A stretch of DNA of 64,000 nucleotides from Terrabacter sp. 28 (GTDB lineage: Bacteria > Actinomycetota > Actinomycetes > Actinomycetales > Dermatophilaceae), in NCBI GenBank assembly GCA_000955875.1, contig JYOE01000024.1, positions 62,568 through 126,567 on the forward strand. The letters run 5' to 3'. The position numbers were made by a program, and so were the translations under genes. This document shows, piece by piece, positions 25,977-35,100 of the stretch. Position 1 is the first letter of the stretch. Each line of letters starts with the position of its first letter. The notes below the pieces were generated by a model, which saw only the letters and a program-made list of their open reading frames with translations, searched no databases and was not told the origin of the DNA.

Positions 25977-28916
25977 ATGAGAACCAGATCTACACGCCAC
26001 GTCACGGCGAGACGGCTGGCTGCCGTATCCGCAGTGGCTACCGCAGCCCTCGCCGCAGCCCCGCTCGCGACCATCGGTGCGGTCGCAACCGCTGCCCCGG
26101 TCGAGACCGTCGTCAGCGGTGCGGGACGTTACATCGTGACTTTCGCCGACGACCCGGTCGCGTCCTACGACGGCTACGAAAAAGGATATGCGGCCACGCG
26201 GCCCGTACGGGGCCGCAAGCTCGACCCTGGCAATGCAGCCGTGAAATCCTGGAAGGCGCACCTCACGTCGAAGCACGACGCGGCGCTCGCCAAGGTCGGC
26301 GCCACGAAGATCTACGACTACACGGTCACCAACAACGGTGTCGCCGCCGACCTCACCGCGCAGCAGGCGTCCAGTCTCGCGAAGCAGGCCGGCGTGCTGT
26401 CCCTGACCAAGGACGCACTGTCCCAGCCCACCACGACCTTCTCGCCCGAGTTCCTCGGCCTGAGCGCGGCGGGTGGCTTCTGGAGCCAGCTCGGGGGTCC
26501 GGCCAAGGCAGGCGACGGCCTCGTCATCGGCGTCATCGACTCCGGCATCTGGCCGGAGAACGCCTCGTTCTCGGGCGCCAAGGTCACGCCCCGGCCGGCT
26601 GGCTGGCACGGAGCATGCGTCGCCGGCGAGAACTTCCCGGTCTCGCTGTGCAACAACAAGCTCGTCGGCGCCCGCTACTACGTCGACGGTTTCGGCAAGC
26701 AGAACATCGCCAAGGAGGAGTTCCTCTCTCCGCGCGACGGCTCCGGCCACGGCTCCCACACGGCGTCCACAGCCGCCGGCAACGCCGGCGTCACCGTGAC
26801 GATCGACGGCAAGCCCATCGGCGCGGCCTCCGGGATGGCCCCGGGTGCCAGCATCTCCGCGTACAAGGTCTGCTGGGAGGGTGCTCCCGGCGTCGCCGCC
26901 GGCTGCTTCAACTCGGACAGCGTCGCGGCGATCAACGACGCCGTCCTCGACGGCGTCGACGTCATGAACTACTCGATCGGCGGCACCTCCGAGTCCTCGG
27001 TCCTCGACCCGGTGGCGCAGGCCTTCCGGGGCGCGTCCAACGCCGGCGTCTTCGTCGCCAACTCCGCCGGCAACAACGGTCCCGGTGCGAGCACGCTCGA
27101 CCACCCGGCCCCGTGGGTGACGACCGTCGCCGCAGCGACTCACCGCCGTGCCTTCCAGGCCGTCGAGCTCGGCGATGGGCGTCGCTACGTCGGCGCCTCG
27201 ACGACCGGGCCGCTCCCGTCGCTCACTCCGCTGGTGAAGGCCTCCGCGGTCGGACTCGCGGGAGCAACTGCGTCCGAGGTGGCGCTCTGCTTCTCCGGCA
27301 CGCTGGACCCGGCCAAGGTGAGCGGCAAGATCGTCGTCTGCAACCGTGGCGTGAACGCCCGCATCGACAAGTCGTTCGAGGTCAAGCGGGCAGGTGGTGT
27401 GGGGATGATCCTGGTCAACACGTCGCCGAACTCGCTCAACGGCGACTTCCACCCGGTCCCATCGGTGCACCTGAACGACGTCGACGGTGAAGCGGTCACT
27501 GCGTACGCGAGCAGCGCCACCGCCGTCGCCAAGATCGTCCCGCTGACGCCGGCCGAGCTGGCAGCGGCTCCGCAGACACCGGAGATCACCGACTTCTCCT
27601 CCCGCGGCCCGTCGACGACGACCGGAGGGGACATCCTCAAGCCGGACATCGCCGCCCCGGGCAACGACGTCGTCGCGGCCGTCGCCCCGCCGACCAACCA
27701 CGGTCGCAGCTGGGACTTCATGTCCGGCACGTCGATGTCGTCGCCGCACATCGCCGGGATCGCCCTGCTCATGAAGGACGCCCACCCCACCTGGCTGCCG
27801 TCCGAGATCAAGTCCGCACTCATGACGACGGCTCGTCCAACCGTCTCCTCGGCCAACGACCCCTTCGCCCAAGGCGCCGGCTTCGTCAACCCGAACTCGG
27901 CGATCGACCCAGGCTTGGTCTACCCGACCACGGCCACCGAGTACCGGCAGTACCTCGTCAGCCTGGGTGTGCGGTTCGCGCCGCCGAACGACACCCTGAC
28001 CGCCGTCTCGGCCTCCAACCTCAACCAGGCGTCGATCGGCATCGGTCGTCTGGCCGGCGTGGAGACGGTCGCTCGTCACGTCAAGAACGTCGGGACGGGC
28101 ACTGAGACGTACACCGCCTCGGCGGCCGTCCCCGGCTTCGACACCGTGGTGACCCCGTCGAGCCTGACCCTGGCCCCAGGCGCGGAGGCGACGTTCACGG
28201 TGACCTTCACCCGTACCACGGCTCCGCTCGGATCGTGGGCCAAGGGCTCGCTCACGTGGGCGTCCGGCCGCCACACCGCGCGCACCCCGGTCGCTCTCGA
28301 GCCCGTCGCCCTCAGCGCTCCCGTCGAGGTCCACGCCGACGCCAGCGCCTCCGGCTCCAAGGGGTTCTCGGTGACGCCCGGGACCACCGGTTCGGTGTCG
28401 ACCTCGGTGAGCGGGCTCGTGGGGGTCACGGCGCAGGCCGACTCCGTCACGACCGGACCGTTCGACACCGCGAACCCCGTCGCGGGCGCGGCGACGAAGG
28501 TCTACCGCGTGCAGGTGCCGGTCGGCACGAAGGCAGCCCGCTTCTCAGAGGAGACGACCGTCGACACGGCTGACCTGGACATGTACGTCTACCGCGGCGG
28601 CACGCTCGTCGCACTCTCCGCCTCGGGCGCTGCCGACGAGCAGGTCACCCTGAACAACCCGGCCGCCGGGACCTACGACGTCTACGTCAACGGGTTCACC
28701 ACGCCGGGCGGCGCGACGAGCTACGAGATCAGCAACTTCGTCGTCCCCGCGGCCAGCGCAGGCAACGCCTCCGTCACGCCGAACCCGTTCGTGGCGACCA
28801 CCGGGGTGCCACAGGCACTGACGGCCTCATGGACCGGCCTCAATCCGGCCATGCGCTGGTTCGGAGTCATCTCCTACAGCGGTGCCGACGACCTGACGTA
28901 CCTGTCGGTCGGCTGA
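25977..28916 (+). CDS. Secreted subtilisin-like serine protease (S8) with PA-domain insert
   Basis: This 979-residue protein has a signal peptide (about 1-40, ending ATAA), an inhibitor I9 propeptide (about 50-150), and an S8 domain with the triad Asp188 (GVIDSGIW), His258 (GSGHGSHTAS) and Ser586 (SGTSMSSPH); oxyanion Asn366 lies in NSAGNNGPG. A protease-associated domain (about 400-530) is inserted before the Ser. Fibronectin-like and prepeptidase C-terminal-like beta domains follow. The layout resembles plant-type subtilases, and the segment TTTFSPEFLGL marks the propeptide boundary. It is exported and probably degrades extracellular proteins. ATG 25977 follows GAGGTGGG. Confidence 0.94.
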   Translation: MRTRSTRHVTARRLAAVSAVATAALAAAPLATIGAVATAAPVETVVSGAGRYIVTFADDPVASYDGYEKGYAATRPVRGRKLDPGNAAVKSWKAHLTSKHDAALAKVGATKIYDYTVTNNGVAADLTAQQASSLAKQAGVLSLTKDALSQPTTTFSPEFLGLSAAGGFWSQLGGPAKAGDGLVIGVIDSGIWPENASFSGAKVTPRPAGWHGACVAGENFPVSLCNNKLVGARYYVDGFGKQNIAKEEFLSPRDGSGHGSHTASTAAGNAGVTVTIDGKPIGAASGMAPGASISAYKVCWEGAPGVAAGCFNSDSVAAINDAVLDGVDVMNYSIGGTSESSVLDPVAQAFRGASNAGVFVANSAGNNGPGASTLDHPAPWVTTVAAATHRRAFQAVELGDGRRYVGASTTGPLPSLTPLVKASAVGLAGATASEVALCFSGTLDPAKVSGKIVVCNRGVNARIDKSFEVKRAGGVGMILVNTSPNSLNGDFHPVPSVHLNDVDGEAVTAYASSATAVAKIVPLTPAELAAAPQTPEITDFSSRGPSTTTGGDILKPDIAAPGNDVVAAVAPPTNHGRSWDFMSGTSMSSPHIAGIALLMKDAHPTWLPSEIKSALMTTARPTVSSANDPFAQGAGFVNPNSAIDPGLVYPTTATEYRQYLVSLGVRFAPPNDTLTAVSASNLNQASIGIGRLAGVETVARHVKNVGTGTETYTASAAVPGFDTVVTPSSLTLAPGAEATFTVTFTRTTAPLGSWAKGSLTWASGRHTARTPVALEPVALSAPVEVHADASASGSKGFSVTPGTTGSVSTSVSGLVGVTAQADSVTTGPFDTANPVAGAATKVYRVQVPVGTKAARFSEETTVDTADLDMYVYRGGTLVALSASGAADEQVTLNNPAAGTYDVYVNGFTTPGGATSYEISNFVVPAASAGNASVTPNPFVATTGVPQALTASWTGLNPAMRWFGVISYSGADDLTYLSVG

Positions 28917-29548
28917 ACCGCACCCGCGCCCGCTCGGGACGCGGCGAGGGCTCTCACCCCGTCCCGGGTGGGGGCCCTCTGAGGTGACCCACCCTGACGG
29001 GACCAGAGCCGGTGGTTGGGCCCACCACAACGCCTCATAACCCGCTCTGAGGAAGGAACGTCCGACCGCCGCGGGACGTACCGGCCGGGCGGATCAGAGT
29101 GGCGGCCGTCAGCGGCGCGCTCGCGGGTGAAGCCTTTGTAGCGCGTGCCCTGGTGGATCAGGTGCCCCCGGTCGCCCTCGGCCATCTGGCCGAACTCGAC
29201 GCCGCTCATCTGCAGTTGGCGCCGTTCGCCCGAGGGCTCCTCGAAGGTGACGAAGTAGGCGGTGCTCGAGCTCGGCCTGGTGGAAGCCATGGACATCGTG
29301 CCCGAACCGTCCGTCGGAGCGCCGACCGAACCGGGCCAGCGGCGCACGTCGGTGCGACGCGACACGACGATTGCGTCGATGGTGCGCAGCGGTGAGGCCT
29401 CGTCGGCGCGCCACTGCGAGAGTCCCTTGACGGCGACCGTGACGAAGCCCGCGATGACGAGCGTGAAGATCAGCCCGAAGCAGAGGAGGAAGACCGTCGG
29501 CGGTCCGGACACGTCCGGGGTGAGGGGGCCCAAATCGTCTGTGATCAT
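28874..29548 (-). CDS. DUF2500-like membrane-anchored protein with aberrant C-terminal extension
   Basis: From ATG 29548 the protein has a membrane segment at about residues 14-40 (TVFLLCFGLIFTLVIAGFVT) and a DUF2500-type domain ending GDRGHLIHQGTRYKGFTRER near residue 143. Relatives end there. Here the frame runs 80 residues further through the terminator region and 43 bases into the convergent subtilase gene, with a composition that looks non-coding. A TGA sits in the next frame at 29109-29111, so a one-base slip would restore the normal end. The function is unknown. Confidence 0.6.
   Translation of the reverse strand: MITDDLGPLTPDVSGPPTVFLLCFGLIFTLVIAGFVTVAVKGLSQWRADEASPLRTIDAIVVSRRTDVRRWPGSVGAPTDGSGTMSMASTRPSSSTAYFVTFEEPSGERRQLQMSGVEFGQMAEGDRGHLIHQGTRYKGFTRERAADGRHSDPPGRYVPRRSDVPSSERVMRRCGGPNHRLWSRQGGSPQRAPTRDGVRALAASRAGAGAVQPTDRYVRSSAPL
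28946..28979 (+). terminator. Hairpin after the subtilase gene
   Basis: GAGGGC...CACCC pairs with GGGTG...GGCCCTC around CGTCCCG, starting 30 bases after the stop codon. It has no T-run, as is usual in this GC range. Confidence 0.5.
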
Positions 29549-29720
29549 CGCAGAACCCTGTGTCTCGAGCGGGTGAGGACGGCAGTATGACTCCCGACAG
29601 CCGGAGCGGTTGCACCGACATGCGCGCTCGACCGGACGCGTGGCCGAGCACACGCGGGCCTTCAAGCATCGTGAGGCGAGGAGGCCCTGCCGCCGACCCG
29701 CCCAGCGGGGGCACCTCCGC

Positions 29721-30053
29721 CTACTTGCTCAGGTCGACCACGCAGAAGAGCGTGCCACCCGGGTCCGCGAGCACGACGAAGTCCGCGTCCGCGGGATACT
29801 CCCAATCGACGCGTTCAGCGCCCAGGGCGATGAGGCGCTCGACCTCAGCCGCCTGTTGCTCTGCGGTGTCGACCCACAGGTCGAGATGCGTGCGGTCGTT
29901 CTCGTCGAGATGCAGCCGTGGCCCGTCGCTCGTCCGAGGCGCGAGGAACGCGGCGTCGTGCGGTTGCGGGTCGTACTCCAAAGCGCGAGCCCAGAAGGTG
30001 CCCGAGCTGTCGGTGTCCTTCACTTTCAGCACGACCGCTCCGATACGCAGCAT
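29721..30053 (-). CDS. VOC-family (glyoxalase/bleomycin-resistance fold) protein
   Basis: The 110-residue protein begins MLRIGAVVLKVKDTDSSGTF and continues with WARALEYDPQ, LHLDENDRTHLDLWVDTAEQ and VLADPGGTLFCVVDLSK. These are the paired beta-alpha-beta units of the VOC superfamily. The histidine in THLDLWV and a late acidic residue could bind a metal. Substrate unknown. ATG 30053 is chosen because upstream codons add unrelated sequence. Confidence 0.82.
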   Translation of the reverse strand: MLRIGAVVLKVKDTDSSGTFWARALEYDPQPHDAAFLAPRTSDGPRLHLDENDRTHLDLWVDTAEQQAAEVERLIALGAERVDWEYPADADFVVLADPGGTLFCVVDLSK

Positions 30054-30166
30054 GGGTCGAGGCTCGCACGGCGCGACTCCGGCGGACAAGGCACGAGCAG
30101 GCGCAGCCCGGCGCACAAGCGCGACGTGGTGCCCGGTCGCGAGGGCAGCGCGTGCCGTGAGCGCCT

Positions 30167-30454
30167 TCACAAGGGCGGTTCGATGACGTGGAGATCCAGG
30201 ATCGTCAGCTCGGTCGGCTCTGGAAAGCCCACGCCGGCCAGCAGGCTCCGCATCTCGTCGCTGGCCCATCTCTGGCGGATGTGGTCAGCCGACTCCCACA
30301 CTCCGATGATGTAGAGGGCATCGTCGCTGGTCGCGCAGTGATGGCGCAGCTCGCCGAACCGTGCGGCACCGCCCCGCTGCCCGATGAGCTCGTGTGCGCG
30401 GTCGTAGGCGGCAGTCAGCTCGTCGACGTCGCCGACGAACGTGGCGATCATCAT
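30167..30454 (-). CDS. Small ABM-like (dimeric alpha/beta barrel) protein
   Basis: The 95-residue protein begins MMIATFVGDVDELTAAYDRA and contains CATSDDALYIIGVWESADH followed by IRQRW. This fits the dimeric alpha/beta-barrel fold of antibiotic-biosynthesis-monooxygenase-like and related small proteins. No catalytic residue can be assigned. The two methionines at 30454 and 30451 are both possible starts. It lies 113 bases upstream of the VOC gene on the same strand. Confidence 0.6.
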   Translation of the reverse strand: MMIATFVGDVDELTAAYDRAHELIGQRGGAARFGELRHHCATSDDALYIIGVWESADHIRQRWASDEMRSLLAGVGFPEPTELTILDLHVIEPPL

Positions 30455-30595
30455 CGCGGCCACGATCGAACGGTAGACCCGCTGCCCGCCCGTGACCAGT
30501 GGGCAGAACGGTCCTCCGCTCAACACGTGAGCGGGTGCCGAGTGGGGCAGCGGAGCACCCGTCGGACCACGGCGGAGCGCCGGCAGACATCCGGT

Positions 30596-31462
30596 TCAGG
30601 AGCTGCCCTGGAAGAAGCCGAGCAGCGCGGGTGCCGGGTGCGCCGCCGTGCTGAGGTTGGCCGCGGTGATGAGAGCGAAGGACGCCGCGACCACCAAGGC
30701 CGCCGTCGCACCGCCCAGTCGCACCCACCGCGCCGACTGCCCCGAATGCCCCGACTGCGCCGAGCCGGTGCGTCGCGAGCGTCGCCACAGACGCGCGGCC
30801 ACCAGGACGAGCCCGACCGTCACCATCGCTCCGAGCCCCACCATCACGCGGTGGTAGGCGGCGAAGTCCTCGATGAGCCGCGTCATGGCGGGCGATGCTG
30901 GCACCACGGCTGACGTCCCGAGGCTGTCCTTGATGCCGCGTACCGCCGTGGCGAGCGCCGGCTCGGGGCCACGGACGTCGACCAGGCCCAAGGCCGACGA
31001 CAGGGGGACGAGGGCGCCCTGCACGTTGGCGACCACGAGGAGCACGGCGAGCAGGACCAGCGGCGTCTCGAGCACTCCGGCGGCCGCGAACCACGCGCGG
31101 CGTCCGCGACCGACGGAGCGCACGCACTCACGCCAGAGTGCGAGGCCCAGCAGGACCGACGTGACGAGCAGCGGAACCGCCAGCACCGCCTTGACCACGT
31201 GGAACCGGGTCCAGAGCGCCACCGACGCCGCGAGCTCGGGGCTCAGGTCCGCGGTGCCTGCCTCCCAGAAGCGCACCAGCCCTCGGCCCACCACGGCGCT
31301 GAGGGTCGACACGTCGGAGTAGCCACCGCCCGGCCACAGCCCGGCCGCCGGGAACGGCAGCACCATCACGGCCAGCAGGGCGACACCGGCGGCGACCGCG
31401 AGGGTGGCCAGTCTGCGCGACCCTCGGGCGGGTGACGTGTCGGTGGGTGGGGCCGGGTGCAT
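30596..31462 (-). CDS. Multi-pass membrane protein of unknown function
   Basis: The 288-residue protein has about five hydrophobic segments: near residues 20-42 (LATLAVAAGVALLAVMVLPF), 90-108, 124-146, 208-225 and 252-272. The long loop between the first two, around residue 60, contains SDVSTLSAVVGRGLVRFWE. I do not recognise a family. It is transcribed leftwards, separated from the globin gene by about 150 bases in which I see nothing. Confidence 0.65.
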   Translation of the reverse strand: MHPAPPTDTSPARGSRRLATLAVAAGVALLAVMVLPFPAAGLWPGGGYSDVSTLSAVVGRGLVRFWEAGTADLSPELAASVALWTRFHVVKAVLAVPLLVTSVLLGLALWRECVRSVGRGRRAWFAAAGVLETPLVLLAVLLVVANVQGALVPLSSALGLVDVRGPEPALATAVRGIKDSLGTSAVVPASPAMTRLIEDFAAYHRVMVGLGAMVTVGLVLVAARLWRRSRRTGSAQSGHSGQSARWVRLGGATAALVVAASFALITAANLSTAAHPAPALLGFFQGSS

Positions 31463-31613
31463 GGCGGTTCCTTCCGTCGGGGCAGGCGGGCGAGTGCCGC
31501 CGGCCAGCCACGTTAGGCAGCCGAGAAGCCGGAGACGTCGCCCCGCAGGCTGATCCGGCCGACACCGCGCTGCTCCCGTCGTCGTACGCGCGTGCGACCC
31601 CGGGCTGACCTGC

Positions 31614-32096
31614 CTACCCCGCAGCCTGCCCGGGTCGCGCGTAGGTGCCGTCGACGAGCCCGTCCCACGACCACTTCGGCACGGTGAGGCCGTCCGGCAC
31701 GTCGCCCGCCGAGTCGTGGTAGGTGCTCATGTATGCCGTCGCCCACGTGAAGTACTCGACGAGCGCGTCGCGCACGGCGGGGTCGTCACCCAGACCCGCG
31801 TCGCCCACGGCGTCGGCGAAGCAGGCCACCGCCCTCGCGTCCATCTCGGGATGGGGGCCGTTGCCCGAGTGCATCCGCACCACGTCGGTCTCGCTCGCGA
31901 GCTCGCTGGTGTAGCGCGGCGGGCCACCGAGCGCCTCGGCCCAGTAGGCCGCGAGGCGGGCCGTGTGATCGGGGTGGAAGCCGTGCGAGAACGCATGCGA
32001 GACAACGGGATCCGCCAGGCACCGCTCGTGCCAGGAGTGAGCGAGCCGGGTGAGGGCCGGCATCCCGCCGACGGCGTCGTAGATGGAGGTGGCCAC
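31614..32096 (-). CDS. Group II truncated haemoglobin-like protein
   Basis: From GTG 32096 the 160-residue protein begins VATSIYDAVGGMPALTRLAH, the usual truncated-globin N-terminus. It continues with LADPVVSHAFSHGFHPDH and LAAYWAEALGGPPRYT, also typical. VVRMHSGNGPHPEMDAR probably holds the haem-contacting histidine. Such proteins bind oxygen or nitric oxide. GTG 32096 has GGGAG nine bases upstream and fits the family better than GTG 32126. The gene begins 35 bases after the terminator of the large surface-protein gene, leaving little room for a promoter. Confidence 0.75.
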   Translation of the reverse strand: MATSIYDAVGGMPALTRLAHSWHERCLADPVVSHAFSHGFHPDHTARLAAYWAEALGGPPRYTSELASETDVVRMHSGNGPHPEMDARAVACFADAVGDAGLGDDPAVRDALVEYFTWATAYMSTYHDSAGDVPDGLTVPKWSWDGLVDGTYARPGQAAG

Positions 32097-32130
32097 CGAG
32101 GCAGGCTCCCACCCGAGTGGGCGCACGACA

Positions 32131-32167
32131 AGAGCCCGGGACCGGCGCGTGCGCGGTCCCGGGCTCT
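32131..32167 (-). terminator. Strong terminator hairpin of the surface-protein gene
   Basis: AGAGCCCGGGACCG pairs perfectly with CGGTCCCGGGCTCT over 14 bases around a nine-base loop. It starts six bases after the stop codon of the 32173-36030 gene. Confidence 0.8.
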
Positions 32168-32172
32168 CGTCG

Positions 32173-35100
32173 TCAGCGGAAGTGGATGAAGTTCGACGGC
32201 CAGGACGAGCTCGTGCGCGCGATGATGCGCCGCCCGCTCATCGACGTGTAGGTGCGGCCGAGCACCGTGCCGCCGTAGCCGCTCTCGGAGATGGCGATCT
32301 GGTTGCCGTCGGCGCTGACCCAGTCCACGTAGGCGACGTGGTTGGAGTTCCACTGGGCGATGTCGCCGACCCGCGGCGACTGGTCGACCGCGAATCCCTT
32401 GGCGCGCGCGTTGTTGTCCCAGCTCTCGGCGTTGCCGAGGTTGCCCGGGTTCCGGACCCCGTCGAGCGAGAGCCGGTAGGCGGAGTAGTTGGTGCAGTTG
32501 TTGCCCCACGCGTCGACGGGGTAGTTCCAGGCCCGCTGGCCGTAGTAGCCGAACCGGCTGATGCAGTTCTGGGTCGCTCGCGAGTAGCACGACCAGTCCT
32601 GCGGCGCAGGGCCGCCCACGACGGCCCACGTCACGGTGGAGGAGCGGTACACGGCCGCGTTGCCGGTGCCGAGGACCCTCATGACCGAGCCGGCGCCCGA
32701 GGTCTTCGTCGACCACTGGACGGTGCCCTGCTTGTTGCGCACGACGAAGTTGCCGTCGGTCTGCATGGCGGCGTAGCTGCCCGTGCCCGCGGTGAAGGAG
32801 GCCCACTTGCGCGTGCCGGCCGCCGACGTGAGGACGAGGTTGCCGTCGGTGCGCATCGTCATCGACCAGGCCTTGCTCGTCGCGGCGATCGACTCACCGG
32901 GGCGGAGCACCTGGTTGGGGAGCAGCCGGTCGTACCGGACCCCGCGGTGGTCCCACACCGGCGTGCTGCCCTGGCGCAGCTGCAGCAGGCCCTCGTTGGT
33001 GATGGTGACGACGGCACCGTTCCAGCCGTTCGTGCCGGCCGTCCACGCCAGGCTGCCGTCGGCCCGCATGACGGCGAGCTGGCCGTCCGAGCGCACGAAG
33101 AGGCGGTTGCCGACCCCGCTCGTGCCGCTGTTCCAGCGGGCCACGCCACCGGAGACGATGACGAGGTTGCCGTCGGTCTGCATCCCCGCCTTGACGAGAC
33201 CGTTGGGGGAGACCAGTGCGGACCCACCGAGCAGCACCTGACCGGGCTCGAGCGTCGAGCCGGCGATGTAGGTGTACGCGTTGGCCTTGGTGACCGTGCC
33301 GGCGCGCGTCGTCACCTTGACGGGGACGGAGCCGGTCGCGATCCGGGCCGGCACGACGACGTTCAGCTGCGTCGCCGAGACGCGGGTGACGCTCGGCGAG
33401 GGGGCGCCGTTGATCCAGACGCCGGTGACCACGGTGAACGACGTGCCGCGCAGCGTCACGACGTTCCCGCCGTCGAGCAGCCCCGAGGGCGGCGAGACGG
33501 ACGTGATGACGGGGACGTCCTGGTAGGCGAAGCGGCCGGCCGGGACGACGACCGAGACGCCGCCGGGGGTCGTGACCCGCACGTCGACGTCTGCCTCGAC
33601 GTGGGCCGGGATGCTGACCCGCAGCTGGGTCGCGGAGAGGCGCGTCACCGACGTGGCCGGCACTCCGCCGAAGGTCACGCGGACCACGCGGTCGTAGCCG
33701 CTGCCGGTGACGGTGACGACGGTTCCGCCCTTGGTCGGCGCGAGGGCGGGGGACAGGGCGGTGACGGTCGGGACGGGCTGGTAGGTGAACTTGCCGTTCG
33801 GGCCGACCGCGGAGACACCACCCGGCGTGGTGACGCGGACGTCGACTGTGCCCACCGCGTGGCTGGGGACCGTGATCCGGATCGTCGTGGGGGAGACCCG
33901 TACGAGCCCGGTGCCCGGGCGCCCGCCGAAGTCGACCGCGGAGACGAGGGCCAGGCGCGTGCCGGTGATGGTCATGACGCCACCGCCCGTCAGCGGCCCG
34001 GCGAGCAGCGAGAGCCCGCTCACGCCGGGGACGCCGACGTACTCGAAGCTCGTCCGGGTCGTCTCGGGGCTCGTCCCGTTGAGGTTCGTCGCCCGCACCG
34101 GCACGACGCCCTCGGCGTGGGCGGGAGCGGTCACGCGCAGAGTGGTGTCGGAGACGCGCACGAGGCTGGTCGCGAGCGTGGTGCCGAAGCGGACCTCGCG
34201 CACCTCTGCGAGGTGGGCGCCTGTCAGCGTCACGACCGTGCCGCCCTTCAGGGGACCGGCGGACACGGAGAGCCCGCTGACCACCGGGGGTGAGCCGTAC
34301 GCGTACCGGGCGCCCGTGCCCGCGGGGGAGGTGCCGCCCGGGGTCGTGACGCGGACGTCGACGGGCCCGGACGCGTGCGGCGGGGTGGTCACGCGCAGCG
34401 CCGTCGCGGAGACGCGCACGACCTTGGTCGTCGTGGTGGTGCCGAAGGTCACGGAGGTCGCACGCGTGAAGCCGGTGCCGGTCAGGGTCACCACGGTGCC
34501 GCCGGCCGGGGGGCCGGTCACCGGGGTCAGGCTGGTGACCGTGGGCACGGCCTCGAACTCGTACGCGCTCGCCGCGGTCGCGGCCGACGTCCCGTTCGCG
34601 CTCGACACGCGTACGCTCACGACGCCTGCCGCGTGGGCCGGGGCCGTGGCGCGGATCGAGGTCGGCGAGAGGACGGTGAACGTGGCGACGGTGTCGCCGA
34701 ACGTGACGCGCGTCGAGCCGGTGAACCGCGCTCCCGTCAGGGTGACGACGGTGCCGCCACGGACCGGGCCGGACGGCACCGACAGCGTCGAGACGGCGGG
34801 CGGCAGGTAGAAGGTGTAGCGCGTGGAGGCGGTCAGCGCCGTGGTGCCGCCCGGGGTGGTGACCCGGACGTCCGTGGCGCCGACGGCGTGGGCGGGAGTG
34901 GTGACGCGGAGCGTGGTCGCCGAGACCCGGGTGATCGACGACGCCGGCGTCGTGCCGAAGCGGACGGCGGTCGCCCGGGCCAGACCCGTGCCGGTCAGGG
35001 TGACGGTGGACCCGCCACCGGTCCCGCCCGAGGCGGGGGACACGCGCGAGAGCGTGGGGACGGCGTCGTAGGTGAAGGTCGGGCTGGCGCCCGAGGTGCC

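Noticed and set aside
25923..28334. An 803-codon minus-strand open frame opposite the subtilase gene
   Set aside because: It has arginine/glycine/valine-rich nonsense composition and no family features. The plus-strand protein has an intact protease domain set.
32083..34293. A 736-codon plus-strand open frame opposite the IPT-lectin-CHAP gene
   Set aside because: Its repetitive Arg/Gly/Asp composition reflects the repeated codons on the other strand.
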